Positions 7,392 through 16,779 of a stretch of DNA of 37,455 bases are shown one piece after another; positions within the stretch are counted from its first letter, which is position 1, and every line of letters starts with the position of its first letter. Below the pieces are notes generated by a model that was not told the origin of the DNA, ran no database searches, and was given only the letters and a program-made list of their open reading frames with translations. The DNA lies in contig JAFAEX010000090.1 in the NCBI GenBank assembly GCA_023423795.1, positions 1 to 37,455 of the forward strand, given 5' to 3'. The DNA is from Chloroflexota bacterium. Its GTDB lineage: Bacteria > Chloroflexota > Chloroflexia > Thermomicrobiales > UBA6265. Both the position numbers and the translations under genes were made by a program.

Positions 7392-10300
7392 TCACGCGGC
7401 AGGATGCGCGAGCCGCGGGTTCCGTGGCAAGCGGAAGCAGAAGGTCGCGCCCTCGCCCGGCGCGCTCTCGGCCCAGATCTCGCCGTCGTGGCGGCGCACG
7501 ATCTCGGCCGCGATGTAGAGCCCCAGCCCGAGTCCCGGCGGCGTCGCGTGCTGCTCGCCGCCGACGCGGTAGAACCGGTCGAAGACGCGGGGCAGTTCGT
7601 CCGGCGGGATGCCGATGCCGGAGTCTCGCACGCGGACGGTGACCGCGTCCTCGGCGGCGGCGGCGGCAACGACGACCTCCCCGCCGTCCGGTGAGTACTT
7701 GATGGCGTTGGAGAGGAAATTGGCCAGTACCTGCCCGATGCGGTCGCGGTCGGCGACGATCTCGACGCCGGAAGTTCCCTCCCGCCGGATCGCGTGGGCC
7801 TCGGTCGTCACCTGCAGTTCGGCGATCGCCTCGTCCAGCAGGCCGTCCAGCGCGAACGGGGCCGGCTCCAGCCGGAGTTGGCCGGATTCGACCTTGGTGG
7901 CGTCCACCAGGTCGCCGACGAGGTCCGAAAGCCGGTCGATCTGGGCGTCCAGCGTTTCCATCAAGGCGGCCGATTTTTCGTCGCCGGCGCGGCGGAAGCG
8001 GTTGCGCAGCAGTTGGGCGTAGCCCTTGATGCTGGTGACCGGGGTCCGCAGTTCGTGGGTGGCGACGGCGACGAACTCGTCCTTCTGCCGCTCCAGTTCC
8101 TTGCGGGCGGTGACGTCGAGCACGCCGCCGACGGCGCTGACGACCCGCCGCTCGGGGCCGTCGCCGGCGAAGGTCGCCTGCCCGGAGAAGGCCAGCCACC
8201 GCTGCGAGCCGTCGGAGCCGATCCAGCGCACCTCCTCGCGCAGGTGGCCGGGACCGGCCGGGTCGATCATGGCCGCGGCCGCCGCGGCGTAACGCGGACG
8301 GTCGTCGGGATGGATGTGCTTGCCAAGGGCGGTGGCGAGCGAGAACTCCTCGCCGGGGCGCAACCCGATCATCTCCCGCAGCCGGTCGTCGGCGTCGGTG
8401 CGGTCGGTTGCGGGGTCCCACGAATAGACGCCCATGCCGGCGGCGTCGAGGGCGAGGCGTAGCCGTTCTTCGCCGGCCCGCAGGGCATCGTCCGCCTGCG
8501 CGCGCTCGACCGCGGCCGAGGCGAGTTGCGCGATCTGGACGAGGATGGCTTCGTCGTCCTCGTCGAACTCTCCGCCGTCCTCCTTGTCGGAAAGTTGGAC
8601 CAGCCCGAGGTTGTGGCCGTCGCGGCCGATCAGCGGCGCGACGAGCCAGCCGCGCATGGGCGGGTGCTCGGCGGCGTGCGCGCCGAAGCCGCGCCAGCGC
8701 GGGTGCGCTTCCAGTTCTGCCTGGGTCATGCGCACCGGCCGGTTGCGCTCGACGGCCCATGCGTAGATGCCGGAGCCGTCGGGCGGGGTGGCGTAGTCGC
8801 GCCAGGCGGCGTAGTCGTCGGAGATTTCCACGGTGTTGATGGACTGCCGCCAGTTCGGCCCGCTGGTGAGGCTGACCACGACCTGGTGCGCGCCGACGAT
8901 CCGCCGCGCCGCCCGCGCGATCTGCTCCAGCGTCGCGTCGAGGGTGGCGGTCTGGGCGACGATCAGCGCCGCTTCGGCCAGCGCCTGCAACTGGGCCGAG
9001 CGCCGGCGCAGCCGCTGGGAGCCGCGCGCCCGCTCCACCGCGTCCCAGGTCCGCCGCGCCGTCTCCTCGACCAGCGCGACCTCGTCGGCGGTCCACGCGC
9101 GCGGTTCGGACTGGTGCACGGCCAGCAGGCCGGCGACCTTGCCTGAGCGCACGACGGGCGCGGCCACGTAGGCCGCGACCCCGATGGCGGCCAGCGTCGC
9201 CCGTTCGTCTGCGGAAACGGCGGGATCGGCCGCCACGTTCGCCGAGTCCACCGTCCGCCCCAGCCGGAACGCGTCGGGCAGCGCGGCGCCGTAGGCGGCG
9301 AGGTTGTGGGCGCCGGAGACGCTCGCCATGCCCACCGCGTGGTAGTCCTCGCCCACCCGCATCTCGTCGTCGCGCCCGGTCGCTTCGGCGTAATGGGCGC
9401 GGCTGGCGCCGAGGTGCTCGCCGAGCAACCGCGCCGAGCGGGCGCGAATCTCGCCGGGGTCGTCGAGGGAGCGCAGCGCGTCGCCGAGGGCGACGAGGTA
9501 GGCGTCGCGTTCGGCGAGGCGGCGCAGGGCATCTTCGGCCGTGCGCCGCGCGGTGACGTCGGAGAACAGGATGGCGACCTGCCGCGCGGCCGGGTCTCCG
9601 ACGCGGAAGGCGTAGACCTCGAACCAGCGCCCGCCGACCGACGGCGCGTGCTGGGTGAAGCGGATCGGCTCGCCGGTGGCGGCGACGTGGGCGTAGGTCC
9701 TGATCCAGTGGTCTTCGTGCCCCGGGGCCAGTTCGCGGGCGGTCTTGCCGACGGGGTCTTCGAGCCCGGACTGGCGCTGGAAGGCCGGGTTGGCTTCGAG
9801 GAACAGGTAATCGACCGGCTCGCCCCGCTCGTCGAACTGGGGCGCGATGACCGCGAAGCCCTCGTCGATCGAAGCGAACAGGGTCCGGTAGCGCTCCTCG
9901 CTGGCGCGCAGGGCGTCGTCGGCGCGCACGTGCTCGCTGACGTCGCGGAAGTAGACGGTGAGCCCCTCCGGCGCCGGATAGGCGTGCACTTCGTACCAGC
10001 GGTCGTGGTCGGGGTAGAAGGCCGTGACCGAGGACGCCACGCCGTTGTCGGCGGCGTCCCGGTAGGCGCGCTCGAAAGCGCTGCCGAGCAGGCCGGGATA
10101 CTCGTCCCAGACGACGCGGCCGAGCAGGTCGTCGGAGGAGCGGCCGAGGATGCGTTCGGCCTGCTGGTTGAGGTAGTCGAAGCGCCAGTCGCGATCGAGC
10201 GCGAAGAAGGCGTCGGTAATGCTGGCGAGGATGGCGCGGCTGCGCTCCTCGCTGCGGCGGAGGGCGGCATCGAACCGGCGGCGTTCGGTGATGTCGGTGA

Positions 10301-10688
10301 AGAGGATGCCGACCTGCCGCGCGTCCGGCTCGCCCACCCGGAAGGCGAAGACGTCGAAGGTGCGGCCGCCCATCGGCCGGGCGTCGTCCACGAAGCGCAC
10401 CGGTTCGCCGGTGGCGGCAACGCGGCCGTAGGTTTCGAACCAGTGCGCTTCCAGCTCGGGCACCAGTTCGCGGGCGGTGCGGCCGACGGCGCCGATCAGC
10501 CCGGTGTGGCGGGCGAAGGCGGGGTTGGCTTCGAGGAAGCGGTAGTCGATGGGGCGGCCGTCGTCCGCGAAGAGCACCTCGACGACGCAGAACCCCTCGT
10601 CGATGGCGTCGAACAGGGCGCGAGAGGCATCCCGCCAGCGCGGCGCGGTGGCCGCGGGCGGTTGGTCGCTGGGAATGTCGTGGGCCAC
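7392..10688 (-). CDS. Multi-PAS/GAF sensor histidine kinase
   Basis: Large predicted cytosolic sensor kinase of 1098 residues. The domain order read from the sequence is PAS1 (about 15-130), PAS2 (about 140-255), PAS3 (about 260-380), GAF1 (about 390-550), GAF2 (about 565-725), PAS4 of the PAS_3 type (about 735-860), HisKA (VAVATHELRTPVTS, His near 877) and HATPase (LANFLSNAIKYS near 992, DSGIGI, VFDRFYR, GLGLGLYIAAEI near 1056). PAS1 and PAS3 are near-copies (SIDEGF/AIDEGF, FLEANPAF, RVAATGEP), an internal domain duplication with PAS2 in between. The GTG start at 10688 has GGAG (complement of 10695-10698) seven bases upstream; the frame stays open to 10919 but without coding character. It is the upstream partner of the MEDS kinase. 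Ligands are unknown. Confidence 0.92.
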   Translation of the reverse strand: MAHDIPSDQPPAATAPRWRDASRALFDAIDEGFCVVEVLFADDGRPIDYRFLEANPAFARHTGLIGAVGRTARELVPELEAHWFETYGRVAATGEPVRFVDDARPMGGRTFDVFAFRVGEPDARQVGILFTDITERRRFDAALRRSEERSRAILASITDAFFALDRDWRFDYLNQQAERILGRSSDDLLGRVVWDEYPGLLGSAFERAYRDAADNGVASSVTAFYPDHDRWYEVHAYPAPEGLTVYFRDVSEHVRADDALRASEERYRTLFASIDEGFAVIAPQFDERGEPVDYLFLEANPAFQRQSGLEDPVGKTARELAPGHEDHWIRTYAHVAATGEPIRFTQHAPSVGGRWFEVYAFRVGDPAARQVAILFSDVTARRTAEDALRRLAERDAYLVALGDALRSLDDPGEIRARSARLLGEHLGASRAHYAEATGRDDEMRVGEDYHAVGMASVSGAHNLAAYGAALPDAFRLGRTVDSANVAADPAVSADERATLAAIGVAAYVAAPVVRSGKVAGLLAVHQSEPRAWTADEVALVEETARRTWDAVERARGSQRLRRRSAQLQALAEAALIVAQTATLDATLEQIARAARRIVGAHQVVVSLTSGPNWRQSINTVEISDDYAAWRDYATPPDGSGIYAWAVERNRPVRMTQAELEAHPRWRGFGAHAAEHPPMRGWLVAPLIGRDGHNLGLVQLSDKEDGGEFDEDDEAILVQIAQLASAAVERAQADDALRAGEERLRLALDAAGMGVYSWDPATDRTDADDRLREMIGLRPGEEFSLATALGKHIHPDDRPRYAAAAAAMIDPAGPGHLREEVRWIGSDGSQRWLAFSGQATFAGDGPERRVVSAVGGVLDVTARKELERQKDEFVAVATHELRTPVTSIKGYAQLLRNRFRRAGDEKSAALMETLDAQIDRLSDLVGDLVDATKVESGQLRLEPAPFALDGLLDEAIAELQVTTEAHAIRREGTSGVEIVADRDRIGQVLANFLSNAIKYSPDGGEVVVAAAAAEDAVTVRVRDSGIGIPPDELPRVFDRFYRVGGEQHATPPGLGLGLYIAAEIVRRHDGEIWAESAPGEGATFCFRLPRNPRLAHPAA

Positions 10689-10974
10689 GCGTGTCTCCGT
10701 CGGTCGGATGGCAAACCGGGCCGCGCGCCGGGCAGCGCCGAAGTCTACGGCGAACGTGGCCTGCCCCGGCGGCGCGGGTGCTGCCGCCCGCGGGATGCAC
10801 GATCCGGACCCGCGTGGTTGGTGGTGGCCGCGCGATCCATCCGACGGGTCAGGCGGACCGTTGCCCGGCGCGGGGCTCGACCGGACGAACCCGCCAGCGC
10901 CGGACAGCGGCGAAGGCATGCTGGCCGCCGGACCTTCGCCGGCCCACCGGCGCGAGCAGCGGGCGCGGGATCGC

Positions 10975-10994
10975 AGATGTTGAGGTCTACATCT
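10975..10994. repeat. Short inverted repeat AGATGT-N8-ACATCT
   Basis: Perfect 6-base arms (10975-10980 and 10989-10994), seven bases upstream of the predicted -35 box of the DUF2200 gene. The position would suit a regulator site, but arms this short can arise by chance. Confidence 0.35.
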
Positions 10995-11000
10995 CCTTCG

Positions 11001-11029
11001 TTGACTGACCGTTTGGGTGTACGTACTAT
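11001..11029 (+). promoter_or_regulatory. Predicted sigma-70-type promoter for the DUF2200 gene
   Basis: TTGACT (11001-11006) and TACTAT (11024-11029) are separated by exactly 17 bases, close to the housekeeping consensus. Transcription would start near 11036, leaving a leader of about 50 bases before ATG 11086. The divergent histidine kinase starts at 10688; the 10689-11000 stretch shows no gene. Confidence 0.6.
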
Positions 11030-11085
11030 CCGGCGAAGAGGGTTGTGAGTCGTTGCCGCGCGTTCGTGCCCGATGGGGGAATTCG

Positions 11086-11454
11086 ATGGCGAAGATGACC
11101 GGCGCTGCAAATCACCGGATCTACGCGATGAGTTTCGCGCGGGTCTATCCCGCCTACGTCGCCAAGGCGGAGCGGAAGGGACGGACGCAGGCAGAGGTCG
11201 ATGAGATCATCCGTTGGCTGACCGGATACGACCAGGCAGGGCTGACCGCGCGGCTGGACAACCAAACGGACGTCGAGACCTTCCTCGCGGAGGCGCCCTG
11301 CCCGAACCCGGCGCGTGCCCTGATCAAAGGCGTGGTGTGCGGCGTCCGGGTGGAGGACATCGAAGAACCGACGATGCGCGAGATTCGCTACCTGGACAAG
11401 CTCATCGACGAGCTCGCCAAGGGGCGGCCGATGGAGAAGATCCTGCGCGCCTGA
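11086..11454 (+). CDS. DUF2200 family protein
   Basis: Small cytosolic protein of 122 residues, the normal size of DUF2200. The family core is clearly visible: HRIYAMSFARVYPAYVAKAERKGRT at the N-terminus, then EVDEIIRWLTGYD, FLAEAPCPNP, IKGVVCGVRVEDIEEPTMREIRYLDKLIDELAKGRPMEKIL in two parts. The function of the family is unknown. The start is ATG 11086, with GGGGGA (11075-11080) in front; the open frame extends to 11017 but that would remove the promoter spacing. It is preceded by a good promoter and followed by 232 bases without a gene before the DUF3800 gene on the same strand. Confidence 0.9.
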   Translation: MAKMTGAANHRIYAMSFARVYPAYVAKAERKGRTQAEVDEIIRWLTGYDQAGLTARLDNQTDVETFLAEAPCPNPARALIKGVVCGVRVEDIEEPTMREIRYLDKLIDELAKGRPMEKILRA

Positions 11455-11686
11455 TGCCGGCCTCGGGTGGGTCCGGAAGCGCAGGAAACCCTGCTATCGC
11501 TGGCAGGGCATTTCTGGCGCAGCACGGTCGGGGCCGACTCCTTGTCCATGACACCCTTGACCACCGTGTCCATTTCGGCCGGAGGCGCCCCTAATCGTGG
11601 CGTTGTCCTAGTCTGAAATCTCCCACATTCAATTCCATCATGATGACGATCCCGAGCGGCTTCCACATTTTCTCGGGAGGCAATCG

Positions 11687-12428
11687 ATGCGGGTGATGTT
11701 TCTGGACGAGTCGGGTACGCACAATCTGGGCAAGCGGGCGATGAAGGGGAATTACACACTCTTCGTGCTCGGCGGGGTGATCATCGATCGCGCGTACTTG
11801 CGAGCGACGGTGGAGCCCCAGATGAACCAGTTCAAGCAGCAGTACTTCGGACGAACGGATGTCATCCTGCATACGGTCGATATGCGCAACGGAATCGGTG
11901 ACTACGCGTTTCTCGCCGATCCGGTGCTGCGAACCGGATTCTACGCCGACTTGAACGCGCTGCTCGACGCGTGGGACTACAAGGTGATCGGCTGCGTGAT
12001 CGACAAACCAAGGTACGTCGCCCGGTACGCCTATCCTGCCGACCCGTATCACTACAGTTTGGACATCCTCGTAGAGCGCTTCTGCTCGGATCTCGGTGCG
12101 CAGCTCGATGCCGGCTTCATATGCGCGGAGAAGCGAGGTGATGACCTCGACCGCGCGTTGCTGGAGGCTTGGGGAAAACCTTCGAACGCACGGCACGCAG
12201 TCCTGTGGACCCAAGCGGATCGACGATCGGATCGTTGGACTGGATCTGCGCGACAAGAAGCCCAACCTGGCGGGCCTGCAACTCGCGGACCTCGTGGTTA
12301 CCCCGATCGGTCGGGGCCACCTGAACCTGCCGGAGCGGCCGTTCGAAGTGAAGTGGTCGATTGTGCGGGGCAAGCTGCGCCGGATGGGTGGATCGCATGT
12401 GGGGGAGGGCCTGGTCGTCAGGCCGTAG
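11687..12428 (+). CDS. DUF3800 family protein, interrupted by a frameshift
   Basis: DUF3800 proteins have a predicted RNase H-like fold and are frequent in accessory and defence regions; their function is unknown. The N-terminal signature MFLDESGTHN (acidic pair in the first strand) and FVLGGVIID are present from ATG 11687, which has GGGAGG nine bases upstream. The frame is coherent to about residue 162 (DRALLEAW). The C-terminal family motif RIVGLDLRDKKPNLAGLQLADL then appears in another frame, ending at 12428. Removing one base from the run GGGGAAAA (12171-12178) joins the two parts into one protein of about 246 residues. If the sequence is correct as given, the first frame instead runs on to 12601 with an unrelated tail. 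Either a sequencing indel or a recent inactivation is possible. Confidence 0.75.
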
Positions 12429-12448
12429 GGAGTTCAAACGAAGAGAGG

Positions 12449-12500
12449 CCGGGACTGCTCCGCAGTACCCAAGCCTCTCCGGGACTGCTCCGCAGTACCC
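12449..12500. repeat. Tandem pair of hairpin repeats
   Basis: A 22-base unit, core GGGACTGCTCCGCAGTACCC, occurs at 12449-12470 and 12479-12500, a 30-base period. Each unit is self-complementary (ACTGC/GCAGT around TCC, extended by GGG/CCC with one bulge). GAGAGGC before and GCCTCTC after the first copy form a further outer stem. It follows the DUF3800 stop and may act as its terminator. Confidence 0.7.
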
Positions 12501-12553
12501 GCGTAACGCGCTTGTACTACGGAAGGCGAGTGCTGTCGATGACCCTGACACTG

Positions 12554-12580
12554 ACGATGTGCTTTTGCAGCGCACATCGT
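12554..12580. terminator. Hairpin between convergent genes
   Basis: A perfect 9-base stem, ACGATGTGC (12554-12562) with GCACATCGT (12572-12580), closing a 9-base loop that contains TTTT. It sits between the DUF3800 gene (+) and the metallo-beta-lactamase-fold gene (-), so it could end transcription from both sides. There is no U-tract after the stem. Confidence 0.45.
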
Positions 12581-12685
12581 CGAGATCGTTCGTTGTACTG
12601 ACCAGCCCTTGTGTCAGCCCGGTCGTTGTGAGAGGCGAGCCGTTTCTTCCAGGCTGCAGGCCGTTCGGCAACAGGGCGCGACGCC

Positions 12686-13306
12686 TCAGCGAGCAGGCGG
12701 GCGCCACGGTTCGTGCTCGTGCGCCAGCCAGACCAGCTCGGGGTCGAGCGCGCGCACCAGCAGCTGGCCTTCGGTCGTCGGCTCGTCGAGTTCGCCGAAC
12801 CAAACCGCCACGTCGCCGCCGACGATGATTGGGCGAGCGCCGGTCTCGACCACGACCACCTGCATGCCGCGCGAGTGGCCCGGCGCGGGCACGAGCCGGA
12901 GCCCGGGCAGCAGCTCGTGCTCGCCCTCGACCGGTTCGTACACCACGCCGGGCGCATCGACCCATTCGCGGATGGTGTAGTCGTCCAGGGTGCGCGCGTC
13001 CTCGAGTTCCCGGCGCTGGACGTAGATCGGCTTGCCGGCGAAGAGGTGGTTGCCGCCGCAGTGGTCGAAGTGCAGGTGGGTGTTGACGACGATGTCGATG
13101 GAGGCGAGGTCGAAATCCTGCTCGCTCAACGGCCGGATGCGGGGATCGAGGTCGGCGGCCGCCGGGTGCAACTCCGTCAATCCGGTATCGACCAGCACGC
13201 GCGCGTCGGGGTGGTCGATGACGTAGACGTGGAGCGGCATCCGCTCGCCCTCGGCGAGCAGGTCGCCGACGAAGATGGGCGCGACGGTGATCGGGGCGGC
13301 GGTCAT
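12686..13306 (-). CDS. Metallo-beta-lactamase-fold hydrolase, AHL-lactonase-like
   Basis: Zinc hydrolase of 206 residues without a signal peptide. The metal motif THLHFDHCGG is present, with VLVDTG upstream, then PGHSRGMQVVVVETG (third metal His) and IIVGGDVAVWF (bridging Asp), and a terminal LAHEHEPW that supplies the last His. The order and spacing resemble the N-acyl-homoserine lactonase branch. The start is ATG 13306, with GGAGG (complement of 13316-13320) in front. It lies downstream of the rhamnose-type ABC operon on the same strand, beyond a strong hairpin, so it may be transcribed separately. A role on sugar lactones such as rhamnonolactone is conceivable from context only; quorum quenching is the family precedent. 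Confidence 0.85.
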   Translation of the reverse strand: MTAAPITVAPIFVGDLLAEGERMPLHVYVIDHPDARVLVDTGLTELHPAAADLDPRIRPLSEQDFDLASIDIVVNTHLHFDHCGGNHLFAGKPIYVQRRELEDARTLDDYTIREWVDAPGVVYEPVEGEHELLPGLRLVPAPGHSRGMQVVVVETGARPIIVGGDVAVWFGELDEPTTEGQLLVRALDPELVWLAHEHEPWRPPAR

Positions 13307-13439
13307 CGTGCGCCGGCCTCCGCGCTGGTGGTCGAAGTGTGGGTCACGATCGCCTCCATTGCCGCCACCGGGTTGGCGCGCGGCCGGGCATGGGACTCGT
13401 GCGTGGCTGGCCGCATCGCGCCGCACGCGCAGGACGCAC

Positions 13440-13479
13440 GAAGCGGGCCTCCGGACAGCGTCGTCCGGCGGCCCGCTTC
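13440..13479 (-). terminator. Strong hairpin after the rhamnose-type ABC operon
   Basis: GAAGCGGGC (13440-13448) pairs with GCCCGCTTC (13471-13479), and CCGGAC (13451-13456) pairs with GTCCGG (13463-13468) inside it, with one small internal mismatch loop. It lies 13 bases beyond the stop of the substrate-binding protein gene on the minus strand. No T-tract follows, as is common at high GC. Confidence 0.65.
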
Positions 13480-13491
13480 AATGTGGACGCC

Positions 13492-14571
<1,080 letters not shown>

Positions 14572-14645
14572 TCGGAACCTCCTCGTCCACGTCGAAGAAC
14601 GGCCTGCCGTCGCAGGGTGCGTCAAAGCCGCGATCCGGGCGACGG

Positions 14646-15722
14646 CTATCCCGGGGCGGCCTGGGAGTGGGTGCGCGCGCTCTCCGCCGAACCGGCCGGC
14701 GGCGCTTGCGCGCCCTGGTCGGCCCGCCGCCGCCAGCGATCCCGCACGCGCCCGGCCACGTTGGGCAGGAGCACGGACAGGATCAGCAGCAGGCCGATGA
14801 TCCCCGTTTGGGTGTTGCCGGTCACCCCGGCGATGACGAGTCCGTTGCGCAGGTTGAGCACGAGGTAGGTCGAAAGCAGCACGCCGGCCATCGTGCCGAC
14901 GCCGCCGAAGATGCTGACCCCGCCCAACAGCACGACGGTGATGATGTCGAGTTCGAACCCCTCCGCCGTGCTGGCCCGCACCGCGCCGAGGCGGGCGGCC
15001 ATCAGGACGCCGGCGAGGGCCGAGATCAGCCCGCTCATCAGGAAGATGACCATCTTCGTGCGCGCCACCGAGACGCCGGAGTAGCGCGCCACCGGGGCGC
15101 TGCTGCCGATGACGTAGGTGAGGCGGCCCAGCCCGGAATAGTGCAGCACGACGATGGAGACGACCGCGAGCACGGCGAAGACGAGGATCGACAGCGTCAG
15201 CGGCCCGACGAGGCCGCGCTGCCCGAGGGCGGTGAACCACTCGGGAAAGCCGCCGACGGAGCGGTCCTGCACCAGCAACCTGGCCAGCCCGCGGAACCCG
15301 ACGTAGCCGGCCAGCGTCACCGCGAGCGACGAGAGGCCGACCACCGAGACGAAGAAGCCGTTCATCAGCCCGAACCCGGCGCCGACCCCGAGCGCGACGA
15401 GGATGGCGACCGGCATCGGCGCGCCGGCCTCGAACAGCGCGGCGACGATGGCGGCGGCGAGCCCCATCATCGAGGCGACCGAGAGGTCGATCTCCCCGGA
15501 GATGATGACGAACGCCATCGCCAGCACGACGATCGCCTTCTCGATGCCGAGCTGGAAGAGGTTGACCTGGTTGGCCACCGTCAGGAAGTTCGGCACCCGG
15601 ATGATGTTGAAGGCCAGCACCGCCAGCAGCACCAGCAGCAGCAGCCCTTCCCAGCTCCGCAGCCGGCCCAGCAGGCGGCGGGCCGTGCCCGGACCCGACT
15701 CTGCGTGCGCGCTACGCGCCAT
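14646..15722 (-). CDS. rhaQ: Sugar ABC transporter permease, RhaQ/RbsC type
   Basis: CUT2-family inner-membrane permease of 358 residues, with about nine to ten hydrophobic segments. The family motif ISGEIDLSVASMMGLAAA is near residue 75, and FGGVGTMAGVLLSTYLV near the C-terminus is typical of RbsC-like proteins. ATG 15722 overlaps the end of the preceding permease gene by 11 bases, so the two are translationally coupled. The C-terminal tail is basic and Ala/Pro-rich. It pairs with the other permease to form the membrane channel. The order ATPase-permease-permease-binding protein matches rhamnose-type operons. Confidence 0.88.
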   Translation of the reverse strand: MARSAHAESGPGTARRLLGRLRSWEGLLLLVLLAVLAFNIIRVPNFLTVANQVNLFQLGIEKAIVVLAMAFVIISGEIDLSVASMMGLAAAIVAALFEAGAPMPVAILVALGVGAGFGLMNGFFVSVVGLSSLAVTLAGYVGFRGLARLLVQDRSVGGFPEWFTALGQRGLVGPLTLSILVFAVLAVVSIVVLHYSGLGRLTYVIGSSAPVARYSGVSVARTKMVIFLMSGLISALAGVLMAARLGAVRASTAEGFELDIITVVLLGGVSIFGGVGTMAGVLLSTYLVLNLRNGLVIAGVTGNTQTGIIGLLLILSVLLPNVAGRVRDRWRRRADQGAQAPPAGSAESARTHSQAAPG

Positions 15723-16779
15723 GAGCGCCCACCCCTCCCGCGGCCTCGGCCTGCGCCGCCGCCTGGTCGCGCCGGCGGACCCGCACCCACATCTCGCGCA
15801 GTCGCCCGAGGATGATGGCGTCGGCCGTGACCGCCAGCAGGATGAGCAGCCCGAGGATGGCGTCCTTGACGAATTCGCTGATGCCCGCCCAGCGCAGCAG
15901 GCTTTGCTGCAGGATTTCGATCAGCAGCACGCCGAGCAGCGCGCCGATCATCGAGCCGGAGCCGCCGAAGATGTTGACCCCGCCGACGACCACGGCGGCG
16001 ATGACCTGCAACTCCAGCCCCTGCGCCGCGGTGACGGTGATGTTGCCGAAGCGGACGAGGAACATGAACCCGGCCAGCCCGGAGAGCATGCCGCAGATCG
16101 CGAAGGCGGTGAAGACGTCCCGTTTGGCGGGCAACCCGGCCATGCGCGCCGCGTCCGGGTTCGACCCGATGGCGTACAGCCGCCGCCCGAACGGCAGGTA
16201 GCGCAGCACGAGTTGGCCGAGGACGACGACGACGAGGGCGATGGCGACCATCAGCCGCAAGTCGTAGTCGGCGATGGAGGCGACGTTGGCGCTGGGCACA
16301 TCGTTGAGCCAGTCCGGCAGGTCGGCGGTGGTCACCGTCTTCGCGCCGGAGAACTCGACCAGCACCACGCGGTAGAGGGCCAGCGTGCCGAGGGTGGCGA
16401 TGACGGCCGGCACCCGGCCGTAGGCCACGATGGCGCCGTTGATCGCGCCGAGCACCAGCCCCAGCAGCATCGCCAGCAGCACCGCGACGATCGGCGGCAT
16501 GTCCTGGTTGCGGACCAGCAGGGTGCCGACGACGTAGGCTGCCATGCCGACCATCGAGGAGACCGACAGGTCGATGTTGCGGGTGAGGACGACCATCACC
16601 TGGCCGACGGCGACCACCAGCGGGATCGCCAGCCCGGTGGTCAGCCGGTTGACGCTGCGCGGTTCGAAGTAGCCGGGGATCTGGCTGGCGAAAAAGAGCA
16701 GCAGCCCGATCGTGACCGCGAACAGGATCACCTCGCGGAACTGCTCCGGGCGGACCCGGCGGAGGACGGCGTCGCTCAC
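15712..16779 (-). CDS. rhaP: Sugar ABC transporter permease, RhaP/RbsC type
   Basis: CUT2-family permease of 355 residues, with multiple hydrophobic segments. The diagnostic TRNIDLSVSSMVGMAAYVVG is near residue 68, AIGSNPDAARMAG near the middle, and GGVNIFGGSGSMIGALLGVLL near the C-terminus. The GTG start at 16779 has GGAGG (complement of 16786-16790) and overlaps the ATPase stop by four bases (GTGA), so it is translated with the ATPase. It is a paralogue of the next gene, RhaQ-like, and the two are expected to form a heterodimer. The assignment to P rather than Q rests on operon order only. Confidence 0.88.
   Translation of the reverse strand: MSDAVLRRVRPEQFREVILFAVTIGLLLFFASQIPGYFEPRSVNRLTTGLAIPLVVAVGQVMVVLTRNIDLSVSSMVGMAAYVVGTLLVRNQDMPPIVAVLLAMLLGLVLGAINGAIVAYGRVPAVIATLGTLALYRVVLVEFSGAKTVTTADLPDWLNDVPSANVASIADYDLRLMVAIALVVVVLGQLVLRYLPFGRRLYAIGSNPDAARMAGLPAKRDVFTAFAICGMLSGLAGFMFLVRFGNITVTAAQGLELQVIAAVVVGGVNIFGGSGSMIGALLGVLLIEILQQSLLRWAGISEFVKDAILGLLILLAVTADAIILGRLREMWVRVRRRDQAAAQAEAAGGVGAHGA

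Noticed and set aside
4592..7642. A plus-strand open frame of about 1,016 codons
   Set aside because: It lies opposite the MEDS histidine kinase and has a composition typical of antisense frames in GC-rich DNA (Gly, Asp, Arg, Val); no domain is recognisable.
7249..10800. A minus-strand open frame of about 1,183 codons overlapping the second kinase
   Set aside because: It is an Arg/Pro/Gly-rich out-of-frame shadow; the frame from 10688 to 7392 has clear PAS, GAF and kinase domains.
12449..12500. A possible CRISPR array
   Set aside because: Only two repeat units with an 8-base gap, each a hairpin; no spacers and no cas genes.
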